Part shown: piece after piece, positions 17,239-25,737 of the stretch
Numbering within the stretch: position 1 is the stretch's first letter
How the letters are laid out: every line of letters starts with the position of its first letter
DNA from: Clostridium uliginosum
Lineage (GTDB): Bacteria; Bacillota; Clostridia; Clostridiales; Clostridiaceae
NCBI RefSeq assembly: GCF_900112485.1
Contig: NZ_FOMG01000026.1
Coordinates: 1 to 56,183, forward strand
Direction: 5' to 3'
DNA length: 56,183 bases
Translations under genes and position numbers: made by a program
The notes under the pieces: generated by a model
What the model saw: only the letters and a program-made list of their open reading frames with translations
Told to the model about the DNA's origin: nothing
Database searches by the model: none

Positions 17239-17802
17239 TTAATTACAGTTTATACAACTTAGTATGTACGCTGGAGGTACATTCCTAAATTCTCTTTTTA
17301 AATCAATATTTTTAAAATATTTTTTTATAAGCTTCGTCTTCAACAAAGTATATTGAAATGTTATAAATTTCCCATCCTTTTTAAGTATGCTTTTTGTTTT
17401 TTTCAATATTTCATCAGAAACTTGCTCTGGTAAACTTGCAAAAGGAAGTCCTGATATTACATAGTCTACACAGTTAACTTCATATCTTATTAGGTATTTA
17501 TCAACATTTTCACAAGAATCATGTATAATAAATAAATTTTCTTCAAGTTTAAACTTATCTTTTAGTAAATTGTAAAACTCGTAATTACATTCAAAAATCA
17601 TAATTATTGTATTTTTATCTCTATTTTGCAATAATTTCTTTGTGAATACTCCTGTACCAGGTCCATACTCAATAATACATTTAGTATGTTTAAAATCAAT
17701 ATCTTCAATCATTTTATTTCCAAGATACTTTGTGCTTGGTAATATGGCCCCTATATTTCTTGGTTTTTTTATGTACTGTAAAAAAAATGATATTTCTTTC
17801 AT
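17239..17802 (-). CDS. Phospholipid N-methyltransferase-like SAM methyltransferase
   Basis: A 187-residue class I methyltransferase. The N-terminus (FFLQYIKKPRNIGAILPSTKYLGNKMI) and motif I (IIEYGPGTGVFTKKLL near 43-58) are typical of PmtA-like and rRNA adenine dimethyltransferase-like proteins, and the YVISGLPFASLPEQ segment near 115-128 is the usual motif IV of the PmtA group. The substrate may be a phospholipid head group (family inference). It is 30 bp upstream of the broken dedA gene and in the same direction. AGGATAAAAAATG gives the start. Confidence 0.78.
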   Translation of the reverse strand: MKEISFFLQYIKKPRNIGAILPSTKYLGNKMIEDIDFKHTKCIIEYGPGTGVFTKKLLQNRDKNTIIMIFECNYEFYNLLKDKFKLEENLFIIHDSCENVDKYLIRYEVNCVDYVISGLPFASLPEQVSDEILKKTKSILKKDGKFITFQYTLLKTKLIKKYFKNIDLKREFRNVPPAYILSCINCN

Positions 17803-18017
17803 TTTTTATCCTCCAGTTAACTTTAAATTTTAACGTAGTGAAACTTGCCTGTTCTATACATTATCTATTTAAAATATTAAAATTGGATTAAAAAACTCTT
17901 ATATTTATCTTAAAGAATAATTTTTACTTTATAACTCAAGAAAATATGACAAAAAATTAATAAGATGAAAGATTTAATCTCTTCCACCTTATAGTGTTCT
18001 AAATATTACTATACTAC

Positions 18018-19430
18018 TTATTCTAAATTTAGTGTAACAGTTACTTTTGTGCCCTTACCCTCTTCACTTTCTACATTTATACTTCCCTGGTGCATATCAC
18101 TAATCCATTTGGCAATAGATAGTCCAAGCCCTGTCCCGCCTTTTTCTTTAGACCTGGATTTATCTACAATATAGAATCTATTAAATATATTTTCGATTTC
18201 ATCTTTAGGTATTCCAATACCTGTATCACTAACAGTTATTTTTACAATTTTGTTCTGAACTTCTGAACTTATATCTATCTTTCCATGCTCTTGAGTAAAC
18301 TTCATGCTGTTATCAATAAATATTCTTAGCATTTGCTTTATCATCTTATAATCTGCAAAAACTCTTATAGTATCATTTTTATCACTGGATATTATTTGAT
18401 TTTGTTCTATTATTCTAGTTTCTTTGACTACTTCATCAATTAATTTATTAAGATAAAATTCTTTTTTTTCTATCAACTCAGTACCACTATCACCTTTTGC
18501 AAGGAACAATAACTTTTCAATTAAATTAGCCATATTAGTAGCTTCTAATTTAATTGCATAAATTGATTTTTCCAAAGCATCTCTATCATCTTTTCCCCAT
18601 CTATCCAATAGATTAGCATATCCTTGGATAACAGCAATAGGCGTTCTAAGTTCATGTGAAGCATCTGATACGAATTGCGCCTGTCTATTAAAAGCTCCTT
18701 GAAGTCTATCTATCATCTTATTAAATGTATTGGCAAGTCTTTTAAGTTCATCATCAGGACCTTTTACTTCTATCCTTTCCTTTAAGTTATTGATACTTAT
18801 ATTTTCAGCAGTTTTAGTTATATAATCAATAGGCTTTAACATTCTCTTACTTACTATATATCCTAATATAATGGAAACAATAATACCTATGAAGTCAGAT
18901 ATAGCCATAACCCCAAATAATATTTTCATAAAAGAATATTCGTTGTGCATATCTTTTACTATTTGAATATATACAGTTCCATATTTTTTGCTTTCAAATT
19001 TAATATTTTTATATACTAAATGTTTTTCTTTATCCTCTAAGTGTTTTTCTTTATCCTCCAAGTCTTTTATCTTATCTTGAAGCTCTTTAATCTTATAATC
19101 AAATTTTTCTGATGAATTTATTGTTTTGCCATCTTCACTTATTATCCTTATAGATATATTTTCTTTAGAAGGAACATCAGAAAAAACTTCATTATCTGAT
19201 AAATCTAACTGTTCATTTTGTGATGTAACCTTATTTAATATTATAGTTTGTGTATCTTCTATCTGCTTATTTGCCTGATTATATAAGTAATACTTTACAC
19301 CATATAAAATTGAGGCATTTAACAAAAGTAATACTAATGAGAACATAAAAGCATATACTATTGTAAGCTTTATAGAAATTTTTGCACTTTTAATAACCTT
19401 TAAAACACGATTAGTTATCTTTAATAACAT
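18018..19430 (-). CDS. Two-component sensor histidine kinase
   Basis: A 470-residue membrane histidine kinase. Two transmembrane helices (about 20-45 and 170-195) frame an extracytoplasmic domain of about 125 residues; then HAMP (about 195-245), HisKA with SDASHELRTPIAVIQGY near 255-270 and an HATPase domain with DNSMKFT (N box), SDTGIGIPKDEIENIFNRFY (G1) and GGTGLGLSIAKWI (G2). The sensor region contains a coiled coil with an exact short duplication (KDLEDKEKHLEDKEKHL), visible as a 24-base tandem repeat near 19020-19066. Its start overlaps the response regulator gene by 20 bases, so the two are cotranscribed and translationally coupled. The signal is unknown. Confidence 0.93.
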   Translation of the reverse strand: MLLKITNRVLKVIKSAKISIKLTIVYAFMFSLVLLLLNASILYGVKYYLYNQANKQIEDTQTIILNKVTSQNEQLDLSDNEVFSDVPSKENISIRIISEDGKTINSSEKFDYKIKELQDKIKDLEDKEKHLEDKEKHLVYKNIKFESKKYGTVYIQIVKDMHNEYSFMKILFGVMAISDFIGIIVSIILGYIVSKRMLKPIDYITKTAENISINNLKERIEVKGPDDELKRLANTFNKMIDRLQGAFNRQAQFVSDASHELRTPIAVIQGYANLLDRWGKDDRDALEKSIYAIKLEATNMANLIEKLLFLAKGDSGTELIEKKEFYLNKLIDEVVKETRIIEQNQIISSDKNDTIRVFADYKMIKQMLRIFIDNSMKFTQEHGKIDISSEVQNKIVKITVSDTGIGIPKDEIENIFNRFYIVDKSRSKEKGGTGLGLSIAKWISDMHQGSINVESEEGKGTKVTVTLNLE

Positions 19431-20091
19431 ATCCTACACCTCTTATGGTGGTTATAAACTTATCTTCAAAGCCATCATCAATTTTACTTCGTAAATATCT
19501 TATAAATACATCTACCACATTGGTATCTCCTGCATAATCATAACTCCATATCTCTTCAATTAACTGTTCTCTTGTAAGCACAATATTTTTATTAATTAAC
19601 AGCATTTCAAGAAGATCATATTCTTTTTTGGTAAGTTCAATTTCTTTACCATCTCTCCAAACTTGATGTGTTTTATTATTCATAACAATATCTTTTACTT
19701 TAATTTCATCAAGTTTACTTTTTACTAAATTCTTTCTTTTATGTACTCTAATTCTTGCTAATAATTCTTCTATTGCAAAAGGTTTAGTTAAATAATCATT
19801 AGCCCCAGAATCAAGTCCTAAAACTTTATCTTGGGTATCACTTTTAGCAGTTAACATTATAATTGGTACATTAGAGAATTGTCTTATTCGTTTACAAACC
19901 TCAATGCCATTTATATTTGGTATCATAATATCAAGAAGAATTAAATCATATTCTACATTCTTCACTTTTTTCAAAGCTTCTATTCCCTCATATACTGCAT
20001 CAACATTATATCCTTCATGAGTAAGTTCCATTTCAATAAACATTGACATTTGCTTTTCATCTTCTACTAAAAGAATTTTAAAATCCTTCAA
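19411..20091 (-). CDS. OmpR-family response regulator
   Basis: A 226-residue response regulator. The receiver domain (1-115) has acidic pocket Glu10-Asp11, phosphoacceptor Asp54 in LILLDIMIP, and Lys near 103 in TKPF. The C-terminal winged helix (about 130-226) contains WSYDYAGDTNVVDVFIRYLRSKID and ends with FITTIRGVGYVIKDN, the standard OmpR/PhoB recognition domain. It precedes and overlaps the kinase gene. AAGGTGGTGGTAACTTGAAGG-type context places the start at 20091; the downstream regulon is not visible here. Confidence 0.93.
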   Translation of the reverse strand: MKDFKILLVEDEKQMSMFIEMELTHEGYNVDAVYEGIEALKKVKNVEYDLILLDIMIPNINGIEVCKRIRQFSNVPIIMLTAKSDTQDKVLGLDSGANDYLTKPFAIEELLARIRVHKRKNLVKSKLDEIKVKDIVMNNKTHQVWRDGKEIELTKKEYDLLEMLLINKNIVLTREQLIEEIWSYDYAGDTNVVDVFIRYLRSKIDDGFEDKFITTIRGVGYVIKDN

Positions 20092-20246
20092 GTTACCACC
20101 ACCTTAATAACAAAATAGTGAGCTATTAACTCACTATATAATAATAAATATATACTATTTTATTATTCTTCGCTATATCTGCCCTTATATTTATCATGTC
20201 CATTATTATTTTCTTCCATATGATTTTCTACTAGTATTACTGAATA

Positions 20247-20351
20247 TTAAAAATCATTAGATATTCTAGTAGCCGCAGAGTCACTTAAGAAAAATCCAGC
20301 AAGAGTAATTCCTACTTGTATAGTAGCTAAAAAATTTGTTGGTTCCTCCAT
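20247..20351 (-). pseudogene. HlyC/CorC (CNNM)-family transporter fragment
   Basis: A 34-codon open frame that starts ATGGAGGAACC and includes FLATIQVGITLAGFF followed by SAATRIS. This is the signature of the DUF21 membrane domain of HlyC/CorC hemolysin-family transporters, normally over 400 residues. Both ends are missing and it stops at TAA, so it is a gene remnant. Confidence 0.6.
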
Positions 20352-20396
20352 AAAATATGGGTTATTTCTTAATAAAGTAAGGGTTATTTCTTTTTA

Positions 20397-20861
20397 TCAA
20401 TATGTTGTGCTTAAAAAATTTCCAGTTGCTTGAATTGTATTTTGCATTGCATTTACATTATTGTACAAAGTATAAGGACTTGTAGTCATAATACTTGTCG
20501 AACTTGGTTTATAAGTTCCATTTTCAATTGAAGTATATGCAGATAGTATATTATTATCTATATCAGAAGAACCTGAACCTAATTGAGCAATTAAATTTTG
20601 ATCACTGCTATTTTGTAAATTCGAAAATTCATTAGATGAAGTTGGAACATTCACACTAGGCTGTACCGTACTAAAAATATTTTGAAGTTCCTGGTTTTGT
20701 GATACTCCATTTAATTTCATTTCACTATAATAATCTTGAACATACGAATCTAATGAACCAATAAGAGGAATATTTGTACTCTTATCAGAATTATTCATTG
20801 TATTCAAAAGAGAACCCATACTATAAGTATTCATTAAACTTCCTACACTATTAATATCCAT
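20397..20861 (-). CDS. Hypothetical Ser/Asn-rich protein
   Basis: A 154-residue polar protein of a type I do not recognise. It is rich in Ser, Asn, Thr and Gln with almost no cysteine and no membrane helix. The N-terminus contains an internal near-repeat (SVGSLMNTYSMGSLLNTM), and the middle is a low-complexity Ser/Asn segment. A strong AAGGAGAGGG ribosome site lies before the ATG, so it is probably translated. It may be a small structural or flagellar/sporulation-associated protein, but nothing in the sequence proves that. It lies upstream of the two-component system on the same strand, separated by a HlyC/CorC remnant. Confidence 0.65.
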   Translation of the reverse strand: MDINSVGSLMNTYSMGSLLNTMNNSDKSTNIPLIGSLDSYVQDYYSEMKLNGVSQNQELQNIFSTVQPSVNVPTSSNEFSNLQNSSDQNLIAQLGSGSSDIDNNILSAYTSIENGTYKPSSTSIMTTSPYTLYNNVNAMQNTIQATGNFLSTTY

Positions 20862-21018
20862 ATCAAGACCCTCTCCTTGTTACACTCATTAAATTACTTT
20901 TGAGTGTTTTTTTGAAATAACCCTTACGTACTTTCATTTTCGTGTGTATTTACAAATACTTAATATTAATTCAAAATGCATTATATTTTTAACCTTTTCC
21001 CATAACCCTTTTTCCCCT

Positions 21019-21059
21019 AAAAAAAATCCTTATACCTAAGTGACTTCCTAAGTATAAGG
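21019..21059 (-). terminator. Terminator of the hemerythrin operon
   Basis: Minus strand: CCTTATACTTAG, short loop, CTTAGGTATAAGG, then ATTTTTTTT. It is about 150 bases past the hemerythrin stop codon. A 40-codon open frame between them (ending near 21070) has no start codon and is not called. Confidence 0.8.
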
Positions 21060-21210
21060 CTAATTTATTAATCTATTTATGATCTGAATAATATTATTAA
21101 AATCATGAGTAGGAATATATACTACTACTATATCTTCATGTAATATTGGATCTAATACTTTTGCAAAATTCTTTCCCTTTTGTATTTAAATTTATATAAG
21201 GTTTTTTCTT

Positions 21211-21762
21211 CTAATTAAAATACTTCTTTTCTAAATTTTCTAGTATATTTATATTTTCATCTCTTACAGACATATTTTCATCTTCATAGTCTTTACATTC
21301 TTTGTCTATATTTTCCAATATACTGTTATCTAATTCTCTTTGAGCAAATTTATATATAACATTATCTTCTTTATCAATATGTCTTTCTAATAGATGGGTA
21401 TAAGAAATAGCATTAGCAATTACATCTAATTTAGCTTCTTCATCACCGTTTTTTAAATTTTCAAGAGCCTCATCAAGACCTTTAACATGTAATCTACCTA
21501 AATCATGTTCTACTAACATCCCATACTTTATAGTCTTCTCGCCTAAAACTCCTAAGTTTTCAATCATTTTATTAAAAAGTATTATTTCTTCTTTATTGTG
21601 GTGATGTCCATCTGCATAGTTTCTAATAAAACTTATCATTGAATAAAAATCATCATAATTGACTTCCTCACCTTGTAATACCTTAAAACATGCTTTTCTT
21701 ACAACCTTTAGCATACGTTTAATATATCTGTGTTCTTCCATCATTATATCTATTGCATTCAT
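21211..21762 (-). CDS. Hemerythrin domain-containing protein
   Basis: A 183-residue protein with the hemerythrin/HHE pattern of diiron ligands in a four-helix bundle: MMEEHRYIKRML near residues 7-18, DGHHHNKEEIILF near 52-64, GMLVEHDLGRLHVKGL near 81-96 and HLLERHIDKEDNVIYKFA near 128-145. Such proteins bind oxygen or nitric oxide or buffer iron; in a clostridium an oxygen or NO defence role is likely (family inference). The acidic C-terminal tail of about 35 residues (KECKDYEDENMSVRDENINILENLEKKY-type) is extra. GGAGGAAACACAAG precedes the ATG. It follows the unknown protein at 21789 by 26 bp, so they form an operon. Confidence 0.88.
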   Translation of the reverse strand: MNAIDIMMEEHRYIKRMLKVVRKACFKVLQGEEVNYDDFYSMISFIRNYADGHHHNKEEIILFNKMIENLGVLGEKTIKYGMLVEHDLGRLHVKGLDEALENLKNGDEEAKLDVIANAISYTHLLERHIDKEDNVIYKFAQRELDNSILENIDKECKDYEDENMSVRDENINILENLEKKYFN

Positions 21763-21788
21763 CTTGTGTTTCCTCCAAAGTCAAAATA

Positions 21789-22427
21789 TTATTTTCTCTT
21801 TATTACTTTTAATCCATTTTCACATTCTATATATTGAAAGTCATTATTCACCTCATTAACAAAAGCTGTCATCCATAAAACTCTTAATATATAGAAGTAA
21901 TTCACATCACCTTGTTCCCTATCCCATATGTCCTTATGAACACATATTCGTCTAGTCCACTCTACATTATCTTCATTACAAGTAATAACTTCATTTACTC
22001 TATCACATGGCATTCCATCTAGAATGTAGTCATTTATACTATTAAATATATCTTCAGCACTTTCAAACACGCCTTTATCTTTTTTCACTTCTTTAGCTGC
22101 TTTTATTCCTTGATCTATAAATATTTTTTCTATCTTACTACATGCATTTTTATTATTTTCAACAATTTTAGTAGTATATGCTGCCATTCTACCTTCTGCA
22201 CAATGTATTTTTTCTTGTAACCATCCATGGATATTACTTGTATCTATCATTTCTTCAAGTGGCTTATTAGGAAGCTTAACTCCATACTTTTCACTAATTT
22301 CCTTACTCAAACTTTCAATATCTAATCCTTCATTATTAGCAAGATTAATTATTTCACTTTCTAATATTTCAAACCATAATATCTTATTAAATAACCAGTA
22401 ATGTATTTTACCTAAAAATAGACTCAT
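21789..22427 (-). CDS. Conserved hypothetical protein upstream of hemerythrin
   Basis: A 212-residue soluble protein that I do not recognise with certainty. It has several cysteines (in KIHCAEGRMA, KNACSKIE, DGMPCDRVNEVITC and RRICVHKDIW) and a helical look. The pattern around WTRRICVHKDIW...DVNYFYILRVLWMTAFVNEVN is like proteins that bind a small redox ligand, but I would not name a function. It is the first gene of a two-gene unit with the hemerythrin protein (26 bp gap), which hints at a shared oxygen or NO response. GGAGGAACTAAAAATG sets the start. Confidence 0.65.
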   Translation of the reverse strand: MSLFLGKIHYWLFNKILWFEILESEIINLANNEGLDIESLSKEISEKYGVKLPNKPLEEMIDTSNIHGWLQEKIHCAEGRMAAYTTKIVENNKNACSKIEKIFIDQGIKAAKEVKKDKGVFESAEDIFNSINDYILDGMPCDRVNEVITCNEDNVEWTRRICVHKDIWDREQGDVNYFYILRVLWMTAFVNEVNNDFQYIECENGLKVIKRK

Positions 22428-22574
22428 TTTTAGTTCCTCCTTATATTTATCTTTATTTATATTTATATATAAAAAATTATTCTTTAGTAAATATCGTTAT
22501 ATCCTTATTATCTTCTACATTTAAAAGCATACTATACTGTTATATTTAATTCCGTAACATATGATACATAAGAT

Positions 22575-22721
22575 TAATCTGCTTTCAACATTGTTTTCTT
22601 TCATAAATCTTGAAACTCTATTTTTATCTTATCTTAAACTTCTAGCTTTACAGGTATCAGTAAATTCTTCAAAGCCTTGATAAAATGGCATATCATATTC
22701 TGTTTATATTTTTCTTTTCAT
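22575..22721 (-). pseudogene. Possible tyrosine recombinase N-terminal remnant
   Basis: After AGGAGGTGAAAATAATATG the frame reads five codons to a TAA, then continues TEYDMPFYQGFEEFTDTCKA and RSLR, another stop, then RVSRFMKENNVESRL. The pattern resembles the core-binding domain at the start of tyrosine recombinases (a helix with F..F...K.RSLR). Two in-frame stops show it is dead. The identification is weak. Confidence 0.35.
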
Positions 22722-22748
22722 ATTATTTTCACCTCCTATAAAAGAAAC

Positions 22749-22796
22749 AAAAAAAGACACACGTTCCATTGATATTTTTACCAATAGACGTGTGCC
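22749..22796 (-). terminator. Terminator downstream of the frameshifted gene
   Basis: Minus strand: GGCACACGT, inner stem TATTGG with TCAATG-type pairing, then ACGTGTGTC and seven T residues. A related hairpin with the same CACACGT/ACGTGTG arms lies at 23647-23690. Confidence 0.7.
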
Positions 22797-22837
22797 TAGT
22801 TTTTAGATTATTTTTCATAATATGAACAACTTATATA

Positions 22838-23313
22838 TCATTCTCTTACACCTGATATATAATACATATCTTCATTGTCAATTACCTTTTCAATTCTGAA
22901 GTATTTAGACATAATTTTAGTAGTTACTTCGGCAGATTCAAGAACATCATCTTTTACAATTAATAACCCAATATTAATCTTTGTCGACATTCCGATTTTT
23001 GACGAGGTGACATTTTTGATATATTTTCTTCCATCCATTTTCGTTGCTCATAGGAAAACCTTTTTCCAAAGAATAGCACAAATTGATTATCATAAGATTC
23101 TCCTATTAATCCGTAAGTAGATTGTGTAAATTTAACAAATCCTAAAGTCTCCAATAATGCTGTATCATGAAGATAAATAGACTTTTCTTCATCAAATATT
23201 TTTAATTCTAAATCTTTTTCTAATTTTGATGCTAAAAGATTATGTTTAGACTCACCACATTTATAAAACTTCCCATCTCTTGATAACCAACCACATATAC
23301 CTAATTCATTCAT
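22838..23313 (-). pseudogene. Frameshifted unknown gene
   Basis: Two overlapping frames make one protein. The first (from 23313) reads MNELGICGWLSRDGKFYKCG... up to KWMEENISK; the second continues NVTSSKIGMSTKINIGLLI and ends YISGVRE at 22838. They join cleanly if one base is lost in the run of five A (about 23008-23012, plus-strand TTTTT). The product would be about 155 residues, with a C-terminal block on Ile/Leu-rich beta strands. I do not recognise the family. The slip at a homopolymer could be a real mutation or a sequencing error. Confidence 0.65.
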
Positions 23314-23646
23314 TAAATTAATAGGATAGATACTTGTACTTTCGTTTAATAAACAAAATTTTTACCGTATCTTCCTATTTAACACCACACTTTCTTGTAT
23401 AAATATCTTTAAACATATTATCAAAATATTAATATTGTTAAAATTTTATATTCAATATTTAAATTTATTTCTGATACTCCATATTTCTACAAAAATATTT
23501 AAATTCCTCTATTTTTAATAATATATATAAATATAAAGAAAAAAATTAAACTTATTCATTAGAATTAAAATTAGAAGCAGTTAAAATGATAACAAGGACA
23601 TATTTAATCTCTAATTACCTGCTTCACTTAATAAAAAAGAGGTAAA
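23314..23646. other. AT-rich gap without recognisable features
   Basis: I see no ORF with a ribosome site, no strong hairpin and no repeat of the families named here. It probably contains the promoter of the gene at 22838-23313. Confidence 0.5.
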
Positions 23647-23690
23647 ACAAAACACACGTCATTCTAATTTTCATTAAAATAACGTGTGCT
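23647..23690 (-). terminator. Hairpin with CACACGT arms
   Basis: Minus strand: GCACACGTTATTTTAATG, loop, AATGACGTGTG, then TTTTGTTTT. It would end a minus-strand transcript coming from the gene-free region 23700-24700, since no coding gene ends just upstream of it. Confidence 0.6.
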
Positions 23691-24348
23691 CTATTTTACG
23701 TCTTATAAAAACTATAATTTATACTTTTTATATTTGAATAAACAATTTTAGAAATTCAAAAACTCTCTCAAGCCTGTGATTTTGTTCTCTAATAAAAAAG
23801 TTCTGAATGAACAAAATCCCCCTCAAACCCTCTCCCCGACTTTCCTCACACCCCATTCAAAATTTCACCATACAAATAAAGTTCTGAACGGTTTTTGCCC
23901 CATTTTGACTAGTTATCCACAGGCATTTTAGCTATTTTTCCTCTCAAAAATTCACTCAATTATAAAAAAGTTCTGAATGAGAAAAACCTCTTCAATCCAT
24001 TTATTTCTCTCATTTCTAACTCCTATTTATTCCAAAAATAATAATAAAGTTCTGAATAAAGCCTCTTCATTTCCTATAAAAGCACTTTTGTAAAAATAAT
24101 CCTTCCTATAATTGCTCTCTATATCTACTTTCACGCGTTTTGCTCGAATAATAAAGTTCTGAATGGACGCCTTGAAATGTTTGTGTTTTTAACACGGCTC
24201 ACGCCGATGCGAAAGCAGCCTTTGCTAGAGATGTAGCAATAAAATTTACAAGCGCATCATGAGCATTATTAAGAGCAACCCTTGCTCCGCAAGAACAATC
24301 CCCCTTCCCGCTAATCTATAATCTAATCCAGCTCTAGCTCTTCTAGCT

Positions 24349-24598
24349 CTGCTCCGCTAAGCCACCCCCGGCCAAAGCTGCTATTTTAAAGAGGATTCTC
24401 CTCTTTTTGCTCTCAATTAGCGGAGTGAAATTGAGGGGTGCTCTTATTATTTATGACTAAGCATCTACCTGCTCCGCTAGGTCGTTCTAGCTACCCACGC
24501 CAATGCTGCTCTCTTGAAGAGGCTTCGCCTCTTCTCCTGCTCTCAATTAACGGAGTTCGATTGAGGGTTGCTGTTTTTATTCTTATTTGTAGATGCTT
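24349..24598. repeat. GC-rich tandem duplication, two diverged units of about 120 bp
   Basis: Unit A (24349-24470) and unit B (24470-24598) share in order CTGCTCCGCTA, a C-rich block ending in GCTGCT, a perfect hairpin (AAAGAGGATTCTCCTCTTT in A, GAAGAGGCTTCGCCTCTTC in B), GCTCTCAATTARCGGAGT, and TTGAGGGKTGCT. Unit B is bracketed by GCATCTAC and its complement GTAGATGC. GC content is well above the surrounding DNA. The hairpins change by paired substitutions between units, which suggests an RNA stem. The block upstream (24196-24300) is also GC-rich. Confidence 0.65.
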
Positions 24599-24606
24599 TA
24601 ACAAAT

Positions 24607-24652
24607 AAAAAGAGCCCAATGCTTGGTTAAAAATTAACCTTACATTGAGCTC
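24607..24652 (-). terminator. Terminator downstream of the GGGtGRT gene
   Basis: GAGCCCAATGCTTGGTTAA and TTAACCTTACATTGAGCTC form a two-part stem around AAA; on the minus strand TCTTTTTATTT follows. Related in sequence to the hairpin at 15754-15799. Confidence 0.75.
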
Positions 24653-24709
24653 TTCGTTCAAAACTTTTTTATTTCGTTCAGAACTTTTTTATAAATATAC
24701 AGATTTGTA

Positions 24710-25711
24710 CTATTTGTTCATTCCTTCTTCTACAGCAACAGCAACTGCAACAGTAGCTCCTACCATTGGGTTGTTACCCATTCCGATAAGACCCATCATT
24801 TCAACATGAGCTGGAACTGATGATGATCCTGCGAATTGTGCATCTGAATGCATTCTTCCCATAGTATCAGTCATACCATATGAAGCAGGACCTGAACCCA
24901 TATTATCTGGGTGAAGAGTTCTTCCAGTACCACCACCTGATGCAACTGAGAAGTACTTCTTACCTTGTTCTATACATTCTTTCTTATATGTTCCTGCAAC
25001 TGGATGTTGGAATCTAGTTGGGTTAGTTGAGTTACCAGTTATTGATACGTCAACGCCTTCAGCGTGCATTATAGCAACACCTTCTCTAACATCGTCACAA
25101 CCATAGCATTTAACCTTGCCTCTAACTCCAGTTGAGTATGGAGTTTCTTTAACTACTGTTAATTTACCAGTATAGTAATCAAATTTAGTTTGAACATATG
25201 TGAATCCATTAATTCTTGAAATTATGAATGCAGCATCTTTTCCAAGACCGTTTAAGATTACTCTTAATGGTTCTTTTCTTACTTTGTTAGCTTTTTCAGC
25301 TATTTTAATAGCACCTTCAGCAGCAGCGAAACTTTCGTGTCCTGCTAAGAATGCGAAACATTTAGTTTCTTCTCTTAAAAGCATAGCTCCTAAGTTTCCG
25401 TGTCCTAAACCAACTTTTCTGTCATCTGCAACTGATCCTGGGATACAGAATGCTTGTAATCCTTCTCCGATTGCTTCAGCAGCTTCAGCAGCTTTCTTGC
25501 AACCTTTCTTTATAGCTATAGCAGCTCCTAAAGTATAAGCCCATCCAGCATTTTCAAATGCGATTGGTTGAGTTTCTTTAGCAATTGTATAAGGATCTAT
25601 TCCTATAGAATCACAAACTGCCTTTGCATCTTCAATCTTTTCCATTCCGTACTTCTTAAGTACTGGAGTGATTTGGTCAATTCTTCTTTCATAACTTTCA
25701 AATAATGCCAT
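24710..25711 (-). CDS. GGGtGRT protein (conserved anaerobe protein of unknown function)
   Basis: A 333-residue soluble protein named after its motif, here SGGGTGRTLHPDNMGSGPAS near residues 258-277. Other conserved features are AFLAGHESFAAAEGAI near 119, VILNGLGKDAAFIISRINGFTYVQT near 152, KCYGCDDVREGVAIMHAEGVDVSITGNSTNPTRFQHPVAGTY near 198-240 and a Gly/Ala-rich end MMGLIGMGNNPMVGATVAVAVAVEEGM. No function has been shown, to my knowledge. It always seems to accompany the IscU/NifU-like protein encoded 26 bp upstream, which points to metal-cluster or radical chemistry (inference). Codon choice (GGA, GCT, AAC-rich) suggests strong expression. AAGGAGGAAAAAATATTATG gives the start. Confidence 0.88.
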   Translation of the reverse strand: MALFESYERRIDQITPVLKKYGMEKIEDAKAVCDSIGIDPYTIAKETQPIAFENAGWAYTLGAAIAIKKGCKKAAEAAEAIGEGLQAFCIPGSVADDRKVGLGHGNLGAMLLREETKCFAFLAGHESFAAAEGAIKIAEKANKVRKEPLRVILNGLGKDAAFIISRINGFTYVQTKFDYYTGKLTVVKETPYSTGVRGKVKCYGCDDVREGVAIMHAEGVDVSITGNSTNPTRFQHPVAGTYKKECIEQGKKYFSVASGGGTGRTLHPDNMGSGPASYGMTDTMGRMHSDAQFAGSSSVPAHVEMMGLIGMGNNPMVGATVAVAVAVEEGMNK

Positions 25712-25737
25712 AATATTTTTTCCTCCTTTACAAATAA

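Larger units (their letters stand above)
23796..24690. repeat. Array of GTTCTGAA motifs at 80-107 bp spacing
   Basis: The motif AATAAAGTTCTGAATG (or AAAAAAGTTCTGAAYG) occurs five times in the same direction, with GTTCTGAA starting at 23800, 23881, 23970, 24049 and 24156, giving spacings of 81, 89, 79 and 107 bases. Two inverted copies close the region (TTCAAAAC at 24657-24664 and TTCAGAAC at 24677-24684). Sequences between the copies are different from each other. There is no ORF, no cas gene and the unit is too short and the spacing too large for CRISPR. Confidence 0.65.

Noticed and set aside
21070..21190. 40-codon frame ending at 21070, minus strand
   Set aside because: No start codon or ribosome site and no family recognised; it may be a remnant but support is too weak.
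23796..24170. Possible CRISPR array (five direct repeats)
   Set aside because: The repeated motif is about 16 bases and unevenly spaced (79-107), intervening sequences are too long, and no cas gene is nearby.
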